Part shown: piece by piece, positions 1-10,975 of the stretch
Position numbering within the stretch: position 1 is the first letter of the stretch
Layout: every line of letters begins with the position of its first letter
DNA from: Caprimulgus europaeus
Lineage: Eukaryota; Chordata; Aves; Caprimulgiformes; Caprimulgidae
DNA: 64,000 nucleotides
NCBI GenBank assembly: GCA_907165065.1
Contig: OU015528.1
Coordinates: forward strand, 74,505,474 to 74,569,473
Direction: 5' to 3'
Translations under genes and position numbers: made by a program
The notes under the pieces: model-generated
The model's input: the letters and a program-made list of their open reading frames with translations, nothing else
Database searches by the model: none
What the model was told of the DNA's origin: nothing

Positions 1-3000
1 CCTTCCCAGTTTGAAGTGCACTGCACCATGACAGTTAGTATTGCACGTGCCCTATCTCCTAAACTGTTTGCAGGTCTGGATCCAGTTACATGAGTCAGGT
101 CCTGCTCCTGAGTAATTGCATTTTACTTTTCTGAATAAGATCCCTGTGGTTTCCACCTGTTTTCCAAAGTTCTCAGCATGAATTATTGCAAGGTCACAAT
201 TCATCCCAACCTGTTATAGAGGGAAAATGAGGTGATGGGGACAGGTTTGGTAGTGGTACATTCAACCCTCCATCTCTCTCTTGATGGCCCTGGTCCACAA
301 AAGCAGGTGAGGGCAGGCTGGTGGCTTGGGTGACCAGCTGGGTCACATCAGCCCCTTTTCTACTTCCCAACATTGAGGCATATTTGGTGTGTGGAGGATA
401 CAGATTGCCTCAGCTGAAAAGAGATAAGGCCATTGCCTCCTCTCCAGCCAACCTACATCAGAGCTCATGAGCAGATGCTATACCATGAATTCCAGAGGAA
501 TGGCATGAATTAACCCATAGGCTAACTTGACACTTTGTCTTCTAAAGCTGGCTGACCCTTGTCATGGTTAGAATAAGTCAACTGCATTGATTTACAGTGA
601 GATTCATGTGCCTATCAGATTATATCAACTCTGAAAATAGATTTTGGTTCCCAAGTTACTTAGGTCCATGTTGCTTTTTAAGTTTGGGGGCTTTTTAACC
701 TTTTACTGCTAGTCAAATATTAAGAGTTAAGAGTTGTGCAATCAATGGGAGTTAGGCTTCTAAACACCTCCTATAGGTAGGCAGGCAGTTAGATAACTTC
801 AGTAAATCCTAAATATTCTTTGAAAGCATTTCAATGCTTTGGAAAGACTTTCCACGGGTTTCAGATGTACCATACAGGAGAAATGACATTGACTTCTGTA
901 AAGCACTGCACCACTTATGGATGCAAATCGTTGTGTAAGTGTGAATATTACTTCATGACATGACATCTCCTCCAACCGGTTAGTGCTAATTAATGCAGTT
1001 CTGGGATAGACAATATTCATTAAGCTTTTTTGAAAATACTAGAAATGTTCATGTAACAGCTCACACATTTTGATGGCACCCACAGTCCTATCACCACGTT
1101 TCCTGTAAAGCATTTTGATACTTAAATCTTTGCTAACGAGAGTGGAAATGAATTGTGAACAGTAGTTCTCCAGCTCAAGGCCACGGTGTTTCTTCTTTAC
1201 TTAGTTATCAGGAATCAATAAGAAAGAATCAGCATGTTGTTATTTCGGCCTGGAGGCATCTGGTTGCTGGAGGTTTCCTTCTGTGTATGTCAAAGTTAAA
1301 TATTTGGGTTACTGTTCTCTTTTGGGGACTTGTCATGATAGGAACTAGCTTGGAAGAAACGCAGCTATTGCCTGCTTCTAATCACTGCAATGACAGCAGC
1401 TTTGCTGCCTCCAGACTAAATGTTTGTTACCAGGCCATATTGTTTGGGTATTGGCAACTCCAGAGACCTTGTGAAATTAAACAAGTTTCTTGAAGGAAAG
1501 GACTCTTGCTACTGCTGCTGAATTACAGCTATGAAATTTAGAGAGGAATGTGCATGAGGTGCATGTCTCTTTTTTCCTGAAAGGACGTTGTTGAGGAAAT
1601 CTGAATTACAGCATGTATGCTTGGGAGAGGAAGAGGGGGAGAGCAAACTCCTGGTGGCATAAGGCATTGCCTTTGCACTGCAATGCCATCATCTTCTGCA
1701 GGCTTTCATGGAGCTGGTGAGGGCTTCAGCAGCTGTTTCGCTGAGCCAGCAGTGAGCCCTGCATGCATTGCAATGCTTTATCAGGCTATGGTGTCCTCCT
1801 TGGATTAGTGGTCCCAGACTTGGTGGTTTCGTAGCTGCCAGCATCTAAGCAGCCACCTGAAGCTGTCCCAGGTATGGACACACCAGGCTCCATGCCCAGC
1901 AGTGTACACCTATCCCACAGGGTGGTGCCTCCCAGTTTATTAGCTCGATTTACCACACATCGAACAGCCCTGAGTGCCATTCTGCACTTGTGTATGCTTG
2001 CCAGTCTGTGAAAGGAGGCTGGCAGCTCGCCCCAGCATCATGGGCTCGGTAAACTGCAGCTGCAGAGCTTTGCAAGCCATGCCATGTAACTGCAAACAAC
2101 ATTGTTCTTCATCCAGGAGTCCCCTTAACATCCTCTGCTGCCCCAGTTCATTGATTTACCTGAAATGGGCAAAGCTGGAAGCAAGGAAATGGATCCCAAA
2201 AGCATGATTTTCCCCCTGGAGGTTTTCCCATTCTTCCACCCTGAATAGGTTTTCTGTTGAGTTGTGCAGCTACCCTGAGAGCTGCTGTTCTTCTCTACTT
2301 ACAGACCCTAAATAGTCTACAAATGTTGGTCTATACCTTACGCAGACTTTCTTTTCCACCAAACTGCACTTGTAGCTCAGGGTACCACCCTGCTACCATG
2401 CAATCAGCCCAGATCTGGCTAGAGATTTTCCTAAGAAGGAGGTGTGCATTGAACCAAAGAGATCTGCAACAAATTCCTTGTCCAGTTCTGGGGGAAAACA
2501 ACTCTTTCTGGTTGAGCTTTCATAATCAACTCTTGGCTTGGACAATGCTCCACTGTCTTTCCACCACTGTTACAACAAACAGTACCCATTTCTAAGTCCT
2601 TTGTGAGCTCCATCGGGTACCTAGAGGATGTTATCTTCACTCAGACCAGTAATTTATTTTTATTACAAATACTGCATCGTGAATTAGAGGATTAAGGAAA
2701 TGTATCAGGAATATCTCCCACCACTGCAGGAAATCATAAGCCTTTGTACCACATCATGTTGAATTTCCTTTCGAGGGAATGTTGTACATGTGGTCCTGGA
2801 TGAGTAGTAAACATCATGTCCTTGGAAGGGATCTGAGGAGGATGCATGTTACGGTTTCACAAGTATGATGATCCAGCCTCTCTTCCTGCATGGTGAGTCT
2901 TAAAGGCTGTAGGGGTGCTGAGACGTTGCACCTGGGAAATCAAAGAGCTCCCCATCCCTTTCTACCCCAGACAGTTTCCATGATGTGGCACCTGACAGTC

Positions 3001-5017
3001 AATAGGTCAGGCCCTTCTCTGTAACATAAACCCACTGATGCCCCAAAGATGTTGCAGGACACCATGGGAATCACACAGTGATGGGATGCTCTTTGGGCAC
3101 CTCTGGTAAATAAGCCCACCACAACATGGGGCATGAGAAAGGATGTTTTGGTGCTGTCTCCAGGGTAGTCCAAAACCCATCCCTATTTATCTAGGCTTGT
3201 GCCAAAGGAAGAGACTGGAACGTTGCAGGGAGCCTGTAATTTCAAGCTAAGCCTAATGAAACTCCCCACACCTGCACTGAAAGCTGAAAATTGCAATTCT
3301 GGGCAGAATTTTTGCCTTCCAGTTTTTGCTGTTATGCATGAAACAAATTACTTTCCAATTAGAGGTTTCCAGTCTCTATTGCTGCTTCTTTAACCCACCA
3401 GAGGAGCTCCTTTACCACCAGCTGAATAACTCTGCACCACACCCTGGCTCTGCTCCAAGTTTGGAGGCAGATCCTGCCAGGAAGAGGATGAGTTACCTCA
3501 AAGGGCAACATGTGCCACACAGCGATGGGTGGGGAAATTGCCTTGAGGCTTTGCTGCTTGAAGGATCTTCCTACCTCAAGGGCAAAGTCCATTGCCTTGG
3601 CATATTCCTGTAGAGCAACAAGCACAAGCAGGCATTGGCATGGTGAGTGCACCTTTTGAACAGCTTCACCTCCTGTTTTAGTGAAAGACAGCCTGGGAAG
3701 GTGATTTTTCATTGCTAGTCTTGATCAGGGTTCAGGAGGAGGGCTGAACTGTGCCTGGGGTTCAGGTTTGCATGCTGTTCTTCCCAACTGCCGGTGAAGA
3801 TGGCAGAACCTGAGATATGTTGTGACCTCCGTTGAAGGAAAAGAGCAAAACAGAATTTAGGAGGTAACTTGAAGTTTTACCCCCCTCTGAAATTACGGGT
3901 TTAAAATTCCAGGAGGTTTAGAAGTTGTCTTTTGGTGGTTTGCCTCTTGGGGAGATACTTCAGTGGCCAGATCTAGATGTGGATTAGATGTGCCCAGAAA
4001 ACCCAAGCTTTACCTTTGCAGTGTATCTGTGGTCCCTCTGCTTTCCCTGGGGCAGAGATTAGGACCTTTGCTGCCTGTTGTCACTGTGTCCTGACCTCGG
4101 GATCACCTCCAGGGCAGAGTTGGGCTACCTCAGCCTCTTGCTCTTAACCCTCAGCAGCCAAAGGTCAGAACTGTCTCTGTATTTATCCCCTTGATCAAAG
4201 CCAGCCCCTTGGGTGGAGCGAGCTGGAGGGGTGAGCCTGCCTGTGTCTGCCTAGACAGCTCCGTTTTTACAATGTCTGTGCCCTTAAAGACAGGAGAGGG
4301 AACTGTGCTCGTGTTCTAGTGTTTGGCTGTTGTATCCAAAAGCACTCTGCAGCCCACTGCCTCCCCCCAAGCCTGTTGCAGAGGAGAGGACATCACAGCT
4401 CATGGCATAACCATGCTGGCAATGTCTTGGCTTTCAGTCTGACAGCAGATGAAACCCAGAAACACCCCCAGCTAAAATCAGACATCCAGATTGTTCACCA
4501 CCACCATGTTGGCAGAGCAACTTTGTCATCTTCCTACAGGGCAAGAAGAAATTTCCTGTATCCCACGCAAGCCCCAGCTCCATCCTCACCATAAGCAGAT
4601 TTGCAGTGGCAAATGCCAACTGAAAACAAATGCAGGAAAGGGCTCAGCTCCACACCTCCCATTCCAAAGCAGACCTCTCCCGGGCCAGCCTGTGCCAGAA
4701 TGTGGCACAACAGCAACCTCAGGGTTTCACCTGGTGGGAATAACCCCAGTCCCAGAAAGAAAATGCTGGTGGAGAGGCAAAGCAGCAGCAGCAAGTCAGA
4801 GCTCTAACTGCAGTCGTTGTGGTGTGGGTGTCTGGTACAGTGCTTGTTTAAACCAAAAAATTAGCACTTTTTGGAGACCCACACATACTGTCCTTGACTG
4901 ATGGAATTATTTAACAATAATACACCTGCACAAGGGCTACTGCACTGTGCAGACAGTGCAGTCTGTCAAGATGCTCTATTGCCAGGCAGCATCCTCTGCT
5001 GTTGGGTGCACTTTTAC
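1..5017. other. Non-coding sequence upstream of the CpG island
   Basis: I see no exon, RNA gene or recognisable transposon here. All open frames are short (at most about 136 codons) and none resembles a protein family I know. CpG dinucleotides are sparse, as in ordinary bird non-coding DNA. A short CAG/AGC run lies near 4780-4796. This may be intergenic, or an intron of a longer FRMD4A isoform that starts further left; the window cannot decide. Confidence 0.6.
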
Positions 5018-5405
5018 ACAGAATCACAGAATGGTGGGGGTTGGAAGGGACCTCAGGAGATCATCTAGTCCAACCCCCCTGCCAAAGCAGGTTCACCTAA
5101 AGCAGGTTGCACAGGATCATTTCCAAGCGGGTTTTGAACATCTCCAGAGATGGAGACTCCACAGCCTCTCTGGGCAGCCTGTCCCAGGGCTCTGGCACCC
5201 TCACAGGAAAGAAGTTTTTCCTCATGTTTAAGCAGAAGCTCCTGTGTTCCCGTTTGTGCCCATTGCCCCTTGTCCTCTTGCTGGCCACCACGGAAAAGAG
5301 TCTGGCCCCATCCTCTTGACACCCACCCTTTAGATATTTATAAACATTGATAAGGTCCCCCCTCAGTCTGCTCTTCTCCAGGCTAAACAGACCCAGCTCT
5401 CTCAG
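5018..5405 (-). mobile_element. CR1 LINE fragment, antisense, 5'-truncated
   Basis: The + strand begins with the complement of the CR1 3' end (ACAGAATCACAGAATGG, then GTTGGAAGGGACCT) and runs back through the 3' UTR into the last part of ORF2. On the minus strand the tail of CR1 ORF2 is readable from about 5420 to 5097. It contains [18 protein letters not shown], a TRGNG block and a [18 protein letters not shown] block. The copy is 5'-truncated and holds no endonuclease or reverse transcriptase. It belongs to the same subfamily as the sense copy at 23826-24128 and lies about 300 bp to the left of the CpG island. Confidence 0.93.
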
Positions 5406-5799
5406 TAGACGCCATCCCAAGCTGCACCCTTCTCCCAGCTGGAGCAGGGGAGGAATCCCCAGGAGCAGGAGGGTGTCCCTGGCCTGGCAGGAGCTGCCGG
5501 GCCTGGCTAGAGGCATGGGGCCCTCGCTGCCCTCCTCTTCCTCCCTGCCAGGGCTGTGTGAGCACTTGGAGCATCCCCACTGCTCTCACCCCTCCTCTGT
5601 TACCATCTCTAGGTGTGCACCCCGGGTCAGAGGGGATGGGGAGGGGGGGGTGAATGCCCCCCACCTCGCACCCTTCCTCCCTCCATTCTTCCATCCCTTC
5701 ATCTTCCTCCCAGAGGCGAGGGGGAGCCCAGATGTCGGCAGGCCCGAGCTGGGTTCATCTGTTTCACATGACCCAGCGCCAACTGCTGCTCGCTGCCCT

Positions 5800-5862
5800 C
5801 CTCCCTCCTTCCTCCCCTCCTCCTCCTCCTCCTCCTCCTCTTTCTCCTCCTCCTCCCTCCCC
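5800..5862 (+). repeat. (TCC)n-rich homopyrimidine tract
   Basis: This is a nearly uninterrupted C/T stretch with a core of about ten TCC units, then CTTT and more TCC units. The opposite strand is pure purine. Such tracts often sit beside CpG-island promoters and can adopt non-B structures. It borders the left side of the CpG-dense core. Long proline/serine or glycine open frames in this area come from this composition and are not genes. Confidence 0.9.
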
Positions 5863-6060
5863 GGCTTCAGCCTCGCAGGACGCCGGGAGCCGGCAGACGG
5901 GGAAAGGGAAGAAGAAGGGGAAGAGGAGGGTTACGGCATCCCGGGACGGAGGATGGGCCCAGCCTAGGAGCGCCCGGGGAGCCCGCTGGGAGCGGAGGGA
6001 AGGGCCGCGCCAGCCCCGCGGGCAGAAGCGGGCGCGGTGCGGCGGAGCCGCGGCCTGCGA

Positions 6061-6148
6061 GGGGCTGCAGTGGGGATGCTGGAGTGAGTGCCGGGCTCGG
6101 AGCTGAGGGGCTGCAGCGGGGATGCTCGAGTCCCGGGCTCGGAGCTGA
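6061..6148 (+). repeat. Imperfect tandem duplication in the candidate leader
   Basis: Unit 1 (6061-6106) and unit 2 (6107-6148) both read GGGGCTGCAG, then GGGGATGCT, then CCGGGCTCGGAGCTGA. They differ by a few substitutions and by a 4-bp GAGT stretch present only in unit 1. Each unit carries one ATG that opens a very short upstream frame, so the duplication also duplicated the upstream start codon. Confidence 0.85.
6076..6148 (+). other. Two very short upstream ORFs in the candidate leader
   Basis: The first frame is ATG CTG GAG TGA at 6076-6087. The second, in the duplicated unit, starts at 6122 and has eight sense codons before the TGA at 6146-6148. The second is in the same frame as FRMD4A if the donor at 6173 is used, and its TGA is what closes the FRMD4A frame upstream. 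Short upstream ORFs like these can lower initiation at the main start. Their relevance depends on the leader exon being real. Confidence 0.35.
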
Positions 6149-6529
6149 GGGGACGCCGGGCAGCAGGAGAAGGTAATGGGGTCTTTGTCTGCGGAGGGGA
6201 AGGGAGGGGAGGCGGGTCGGGGTCCCCTTCCAGCCCCCGGCCCCGCGGGGAAAGCCCAGCCGCAGTGTGCGGGTTGCTCCACGCCCCCCTCCCTCCATTC
6301 ATCTCAAACGGAGGGAAATGTGGGCAGCAGCTGCTGCTTCTAGCCTTTCCAAAAAGAAAAAAAATTCCCCAAAACACCCAAACGCCTGAATTTGATGGGC
6401 GAGTAAGGGAGACGAGCTCGGCGGCTGAGGTGGGTTTTTTTCTTTGGACTAGAGGGAAGGAGAGGGTGTGGGGGAGAAAAGCGGGTGCTGTGATTTCTTT
6501 CCCTCCTCCCTCCCTCCCTCCTTCCCCAG

Positions 6530-6630
6530 CAATCTGGATGCCTGTCCCCACTGACTGCTAAGATGGACTGCTCCTTCCCTTTCCAAATGGCTGCAGCAAG
6601 TTTAATGCAGAGCTGGGGGCTTCGCAAAGG
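6530..6630 (+). other. Candidate alternative leader exon with its own ATG
   Basis: A long polypyrimidine run ends in TCCTTCCCCAG (AG at 6528-6529) and looks like a strong 3' splice site. About 100 nt later CAAAGG|GTAAAG offers a plausible donor at 6631. Between them, AAGATGGAC at 6561-6568 is an ATG (6563) in excellent start context, followed by an open frame to the donor. Spliced to the coding exon at 23559, that frame would read GGATGA. The short frame would then stop on a TGA overlapping the FRMD4A ATG, so it would not extend the FERM protein. Splice-motif inference only; it may be chance. Confidence 0.22.
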
Positions 6631-9600
6631 GTAAAGCCCCCGGCCTGTTTTTCCTTTCCCCTATGCACCTTTTCTTAAATCAGGGGCAGAAAAGTTACTA
6701 CAGATCCAGGGCTAGAAAAGACAAATAAATAGCCCTGTTTCCACACGGTGCCTGGCTGGGTGTATCTGCACGCCTGGCAGACATGCTCCGCATGAGGAGG
6801 GTTTCTCGGCTGCATTGTTATCCCGCTCGCTGTTGGGGAGGGCATGAGAAAAGTTATTTCAAGCCTCTATATAAAATTTCCAGGAGAGACAATTGTTTCT
6901 AATAATAGCCCTGGCAGCAGTTTAGCAATACAACACACAGAGATGCGGGAGGGAGCTAGCACATCTCCTCTCCCAGGCAAGCCAGGTCACAGGCAAAGCT
7001 GAACTCCCAGCTCCTTGGTTTGGTTTGGGAATTTGAAACGTTGTCCTGAACAAAAACCCCAGCACCGCTTCACCCTTTCCACCGGGAAGGGGGTGTGGTG
7101 GCTGTGCCTGCACGCTGCATTTCATGGGCACGGCTGGGCTGGGCTTTCCCAGTGCCTCCAGTATCGAGAGAGGCTGAACCCCAGCTCTGCCAGAGACAGC
7201 TGGATATCGGGGTGTCTCGGACTTGACTGTCTCTAGATTGACCCCTGGGGTCTGTTGAGCATCCCCTATCCATGCATGGAGGGGGCTGTTGCTAGTGTGG
7301 GTGTCTGTGCCATTTTTCCTGCCTAGAACTGCCTGTCAGGCATCAGAGAGATCGTGGAGCTAAAACTGTCAGACTGATCCCCTTTCTCCTTGCAGTGATG
7401 GCAGAGGGCCTGGCAGGAGGAATGCTGCCTGCACTGCTGCCCGCACACTACTTGAACCCGCAATGTTAACCCTGGCTGGGTGATGGGGCATCACCTCAGC
7501 TTGGTGGCTCAGAGCTGCTTGTCTTGACCTTCCTGGCAAAAGTTGCCAGTAGCTTGTCCTCTTCCAAATACTACTATTTTTAAGGTGTTTTCAAGTACCA
7601 GTGCCAGGTGGGGACATGCCACATGCTGCAGGAGGGACAGATGCTCATAGGGTGGTCTCTGAAGCCCCACTAAGCAAGGGGGGCTGTGGCAGAAGCCATG
7701 CAGAGCAAAGGAGATATTGCTTCTTTTAATGAGAGGGGATAATTTGAGGGGTCTGCAGTCTCAATACCACCTTTCGCCGCTGCTGAGGTCAGTTGTGTTT
7801 CTCTGAGGACCAAACAGGCTGAAGGAGACAACAGGAGTTGGTGTTGGTCATCCCTGGTGCTGTGAGTGGCCACATCCAAATCAGTTCCTGTGGTGAGGGT
7901 AACTGTGACAGTGGGGCACAGCACGTGGATTTATGCACGTGTAAAATAAACATTTTGTTCTTAGGTGAATTTTTGCTTTAAACACTCAGGCTAGAAATAT
8001 GGGATCTCTGCCATTATTTGAGTGTAGATACACTAGTTACCCACTCACAACCCATCGGGGCAAGCTACACGTTTCTCCTGGTAGATGGTTTCTGGTGGTC
8101 CTGTTCCCATGCATCTGAACTGATTATTGCATTAAAAATGCAAGTCAATATTTGGTGATACCTGTGGCCGCAGCGTTGGGTCACTCGGGGCCACACCGCA
8201 ATGCAGCGTCACTTGGCATAGAGAGCATCTTCTGTAGAGATTGTGTTAAATTGTTTAGCCAGGTCCAGAGCTTTGGTTAGTGCGTTGGGTGTTGTTAGTG
8301 GGGACATAAGACTGGGAAAGACTTTCCAAGTCATGGAGTCTAGACCCATGTATCACAGGTAATTACAGTCATGCATATTCCCTTTGCTGCTGCTATTGCT
8401 TGCTGTATGAATAACAGCCGCAGGTTTGGATGCAGCTTAACAGACAGCAAGGGCAAAGTAAAACTGTGTGATATGGATGAGGGAGAAAAAGCTGGATTAG
8501 GGAGAATTTGAAAGGGGCTAGGGAGTGATTGAAGTCTCAAGTCCCAGTCTGGTAGGACTCTGAAAGAGGAGGAAGGGTCATGCATTGCGAGAGGGGTGAG
8601 ACACACAGGGAAGGTATAAAGAGAGTGTGTTGATCCAACACCAACCACATTTGGGCTTAATCCCCTGAAGATGCAGTAAGGCACTGTGTCACCCACAGTG
8701 TGAAGCTAAGCAAGAGTGGGCTGGGTCACTGGGATGGGCAAAGGCTGCTGGCAGGCATGGGGCCATGCTCTCAGGGACCTTAGGTGTCTTCCCCTGGAAA
8801 CACTAGGTTTGAGGTGGTCAGTACTCCTAAGCCTCTGAGTTGCACCCAAAATCTCCTTCTGTCTGGGAGCCATCCCACAAATGCCTCATCTCTTGGGGAG
8901 CTCGGGGGACACGGTGCTGTGGGGAAACCATGAGAGCAGGTGACAGTGGCTCCCCAAGGTCCCCATGCTTCCTTGAAGGACGGGGTGTGCTTGGGTGCAC
9001 AGCTGGATCCCAAGGTCACTTGGCAATGTCAGTCTCCAGCCACCCTTTGGGTTCACCCCCTTCCAGCAGCTGGATGTTCAGATTGCCCTGCAGAGGCAGT
9101 GCAAGCAGAGCCCAGCAGGCAGCAAGGTCTGACAAGGTTAAGCTGCAGTTGAATTGCTTGTAAGCCTTCTCCAGCTCCAAATCCCTGTTTGTCCCAGCCT
9201 CTCTCAGGCTATACAGTTCCCTAAACCAACAGTGGATTGCCCAGCATGGCCTTGGGGACCACTGCAGCTGACAGCATCCCCTGATACTTCTCTCAATCTT
9301 TCAGCAACTTAATTCCCAGCCTTCCTGTAAATCAAAATGTGTCCCCATTCCTAGAAAGCCACAAATGATTTTCTGAGGCTGAACAATGACTTGGATTCTC
9401 CGTCTTCTGCTCTGGAGATGAATCCCATTTAGGACCAAAAATGACTTTGACTGCTTTTCTCTCTGATCTGACACTGAGAAGATGCCCCAGACAGATGTTT
9501 GATCAGCTCTGAGCTTCTGGGAGCACTTTCATGTTGATGAATCACAAACACATAGGGTTTGATCCTTCCTCCTTCTACTCTAAGTCACCTTTGCACTCCA

Positions 9601-10781
9601 CCTACTCATGAGTCGATGGCAGCCTCAAGGTTTATTCCTTGCCTATGTCAGCCTTTTAGGCTGCCTGCCAAAATAAGTAGAAGTAAAGCTTGTTGGTCCT
9701 CTTCTTCCCAGTGCACCCCTGTGTCATGGCTGTGTTACACTTCTCTGTGGCCCCATGCATGATGCCAGATAACCTGGGTGCATCTCCACAGGTGGGACTT
9801 CAGCCCTTGCCCAGCCTTAAAGCACAAAGGACCCCAAAGGAGCAGGCACCCTCTGATTTCCAGTGCAGTTAATGATGTTCTTGCTTACAGCTCCCTCTGG
9901 CTCCTTTCCTAGCAGATACACTGTCCGTCTCCTCTTGTCCTGAGCTGCTGTGTGGTATTTTCACATGGTGTTAAATAGTTGCTGTGTCCCACCTTCAAGA
10001 AGAGATCACTAGTGGATAGGAAAATGCCCTTTTCACCCTCTATTTGCATTGGTGGGATGTAGTGTGACCTGGTGTAGTAATGTTTGGGAAAAGTCTTTGA
10101 GGGCACAGAAAGTTGAGCCTTTTTTACTTAAAGTCACTGTAAAAGTGTCCACTGAAAATCTCCTAGAAAGCCACAAACCAAGAAGAGGTTGATATTCCCA
10201 TTTTGGCTACAGAAACCCTTTGTGCACACACTTCCACGTGTAACGTGTCACATTTTGACAATGGCTGTTGGGCTTGCCAGCCCGCAAGGCTCAGCCTCTG
10301 TGTTTAGATTTTTTACTTTTTTTTCTTAGAAGTTCACAGATCTCCCAACCAAAATAAATCCACCCTTGTTTGGGTTTCCTGACCGCGTGGGATTGAACGT
10401 GGCTGCAGCCGTACCACACACGTTGCAGGCGCTGTTGGCATCCCGTCCATCCGAGCTGAAACAGTTCACCTTGGGAAGTGCTTTGCAGATCGTGGGGCAG
10501 CCACAGGCTGACCCTGCTGCCTTCCCACTGGGTTTGTGCAGGACAAGCTGAGGTTGGAAAACCGCTGCACCAATTGTGCAGCTTGGAAAGACAGCACAAA
10601 ACCTGAAGCTGAAATGTGGTGCCTGTCCTAGAGAGGGGAGCATGACTTGAGCTCTTCCCACCTTTAAAAATAGTTCTGTCCTCACTTTGTACAGACAGTG
10701 TCCTTCCTGGCTGTCCCCAGCTAGGGTTTTGCAAAGATACCCATCATCTCAACATGTCACTGACACGTGTGTACTTGTGGG
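6631..10781. other. Intronic sequence, no gene seen
   Basis: This follows the CpG island within the putative first intron. CpG density falls back to background by about 7 kb. I found no exon, RNA gene or transposon copy. A small CpG-containing patch lies at about 10380-10465 (TGACCGCGTGGG to CGTCCATCCGAGC). Open frames here lack family resemblance. Confidence 0.5.
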
Positions 10782-10975
10782 CAGAATCACAGAATCATTA
10801 AGATTAGAAAAGGCTTCTAAGATCTTCCAGTCCAACTGTCAACTCATCACCACTGTGTCCACTCAACCATATCCCTGAGTGCTACATCTACACGTTTCTT
10901 GAACACCTCCAGGGTGTATTGAGCAGGTAGAGCTTCCAATGCCTTTGGCAATTCTGAACTGGAAAGACTAAAAAA
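10782..10975 (-). mobile_element. CR1 LINE fragment, antisense, diverged
   Basis: It starts with GCAGAATCACAGAATCATT and continues through TCCAGTCCAACTGTCAACTC and GTTTCTTGAACACCTCCAGGG, which is the CR1 3' UTR and ORF2 end read in antisense. After about 10925 the match decays, leaving only CTTCCAATGCCTTTGGCAA as a remnant. It resembles the subfamily of the copies at 55158 and 57768. Too short to encode a domain. Confidence 0.85.

Larger units (their letters stand above)
5960..6172 (+). other. FRMD4A: Candidate non-coding first exon (5' UTR) of FRMD4A
   Basis: The left boundary is arbitrary because the start of transcription is unknown. The right boundary is a good 5' splice site, GAGAAG|GTAATG, with GT at 6173-6174. 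Joined to the coding exon at 23559 it gives CAGCAGGAGAAG-ATGACGG, with A at -3 of the ATG. Reading back in the FRMD4A frame there is a TGA at 6146-6148, 24 nt before the junction. This leader therefore cannot extend the protein, and translation would begin at the exon's ATG. A weaker alternative donor, TGGA|GTGAGT, lies at 6084. The exon is inferred from splice signals and CpG context only. Confidence 0.45.
5700..6290 (+). promoter_or_regulatory. CpG island, candidate alternative FRMD4A promoter
   Basis: CpG dinucleotides are dense from about 5870 to 6260, with runs such as GGGCCGCGCCAGCCCCGCGG and GCGGGCGCGGTGCGGCGGAG, in a window that is otherwise CpG-poor. GC-box-like GGCGGG and CCCCGCGGGG motifs are present and I see no TATA box. 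An E-box-like TCACATGAC lies near 5765. The island ends in a 5' splice site on the + strand, the orientation of FRMD4A, whose first coding exon in the window is 17.4 kb downstream. I infer an alternative FRMD4A promoter. It could also be the promoter of an unrelated non-coding RNA or an orphan intragenic island. The transcription start cannot be placed from sequence. Confidence 0.7.

Noticed and set aside
6081-6090. Alternative donor TGGA|GTGAGT at 6084 in the island
   Set aside because: The intronic side is ideal, but A at -1 is less usual than the G of the donor at 6173. Not excluded as a minor site.
5347-6561. Several overlapping 95-206-codon frames rich in Pro, Ser, Arg or Gly
   Set aside because: They are on both strands and in several frames over the CpG island and TCC tract, as expected where stop codons are rare because of GC content.
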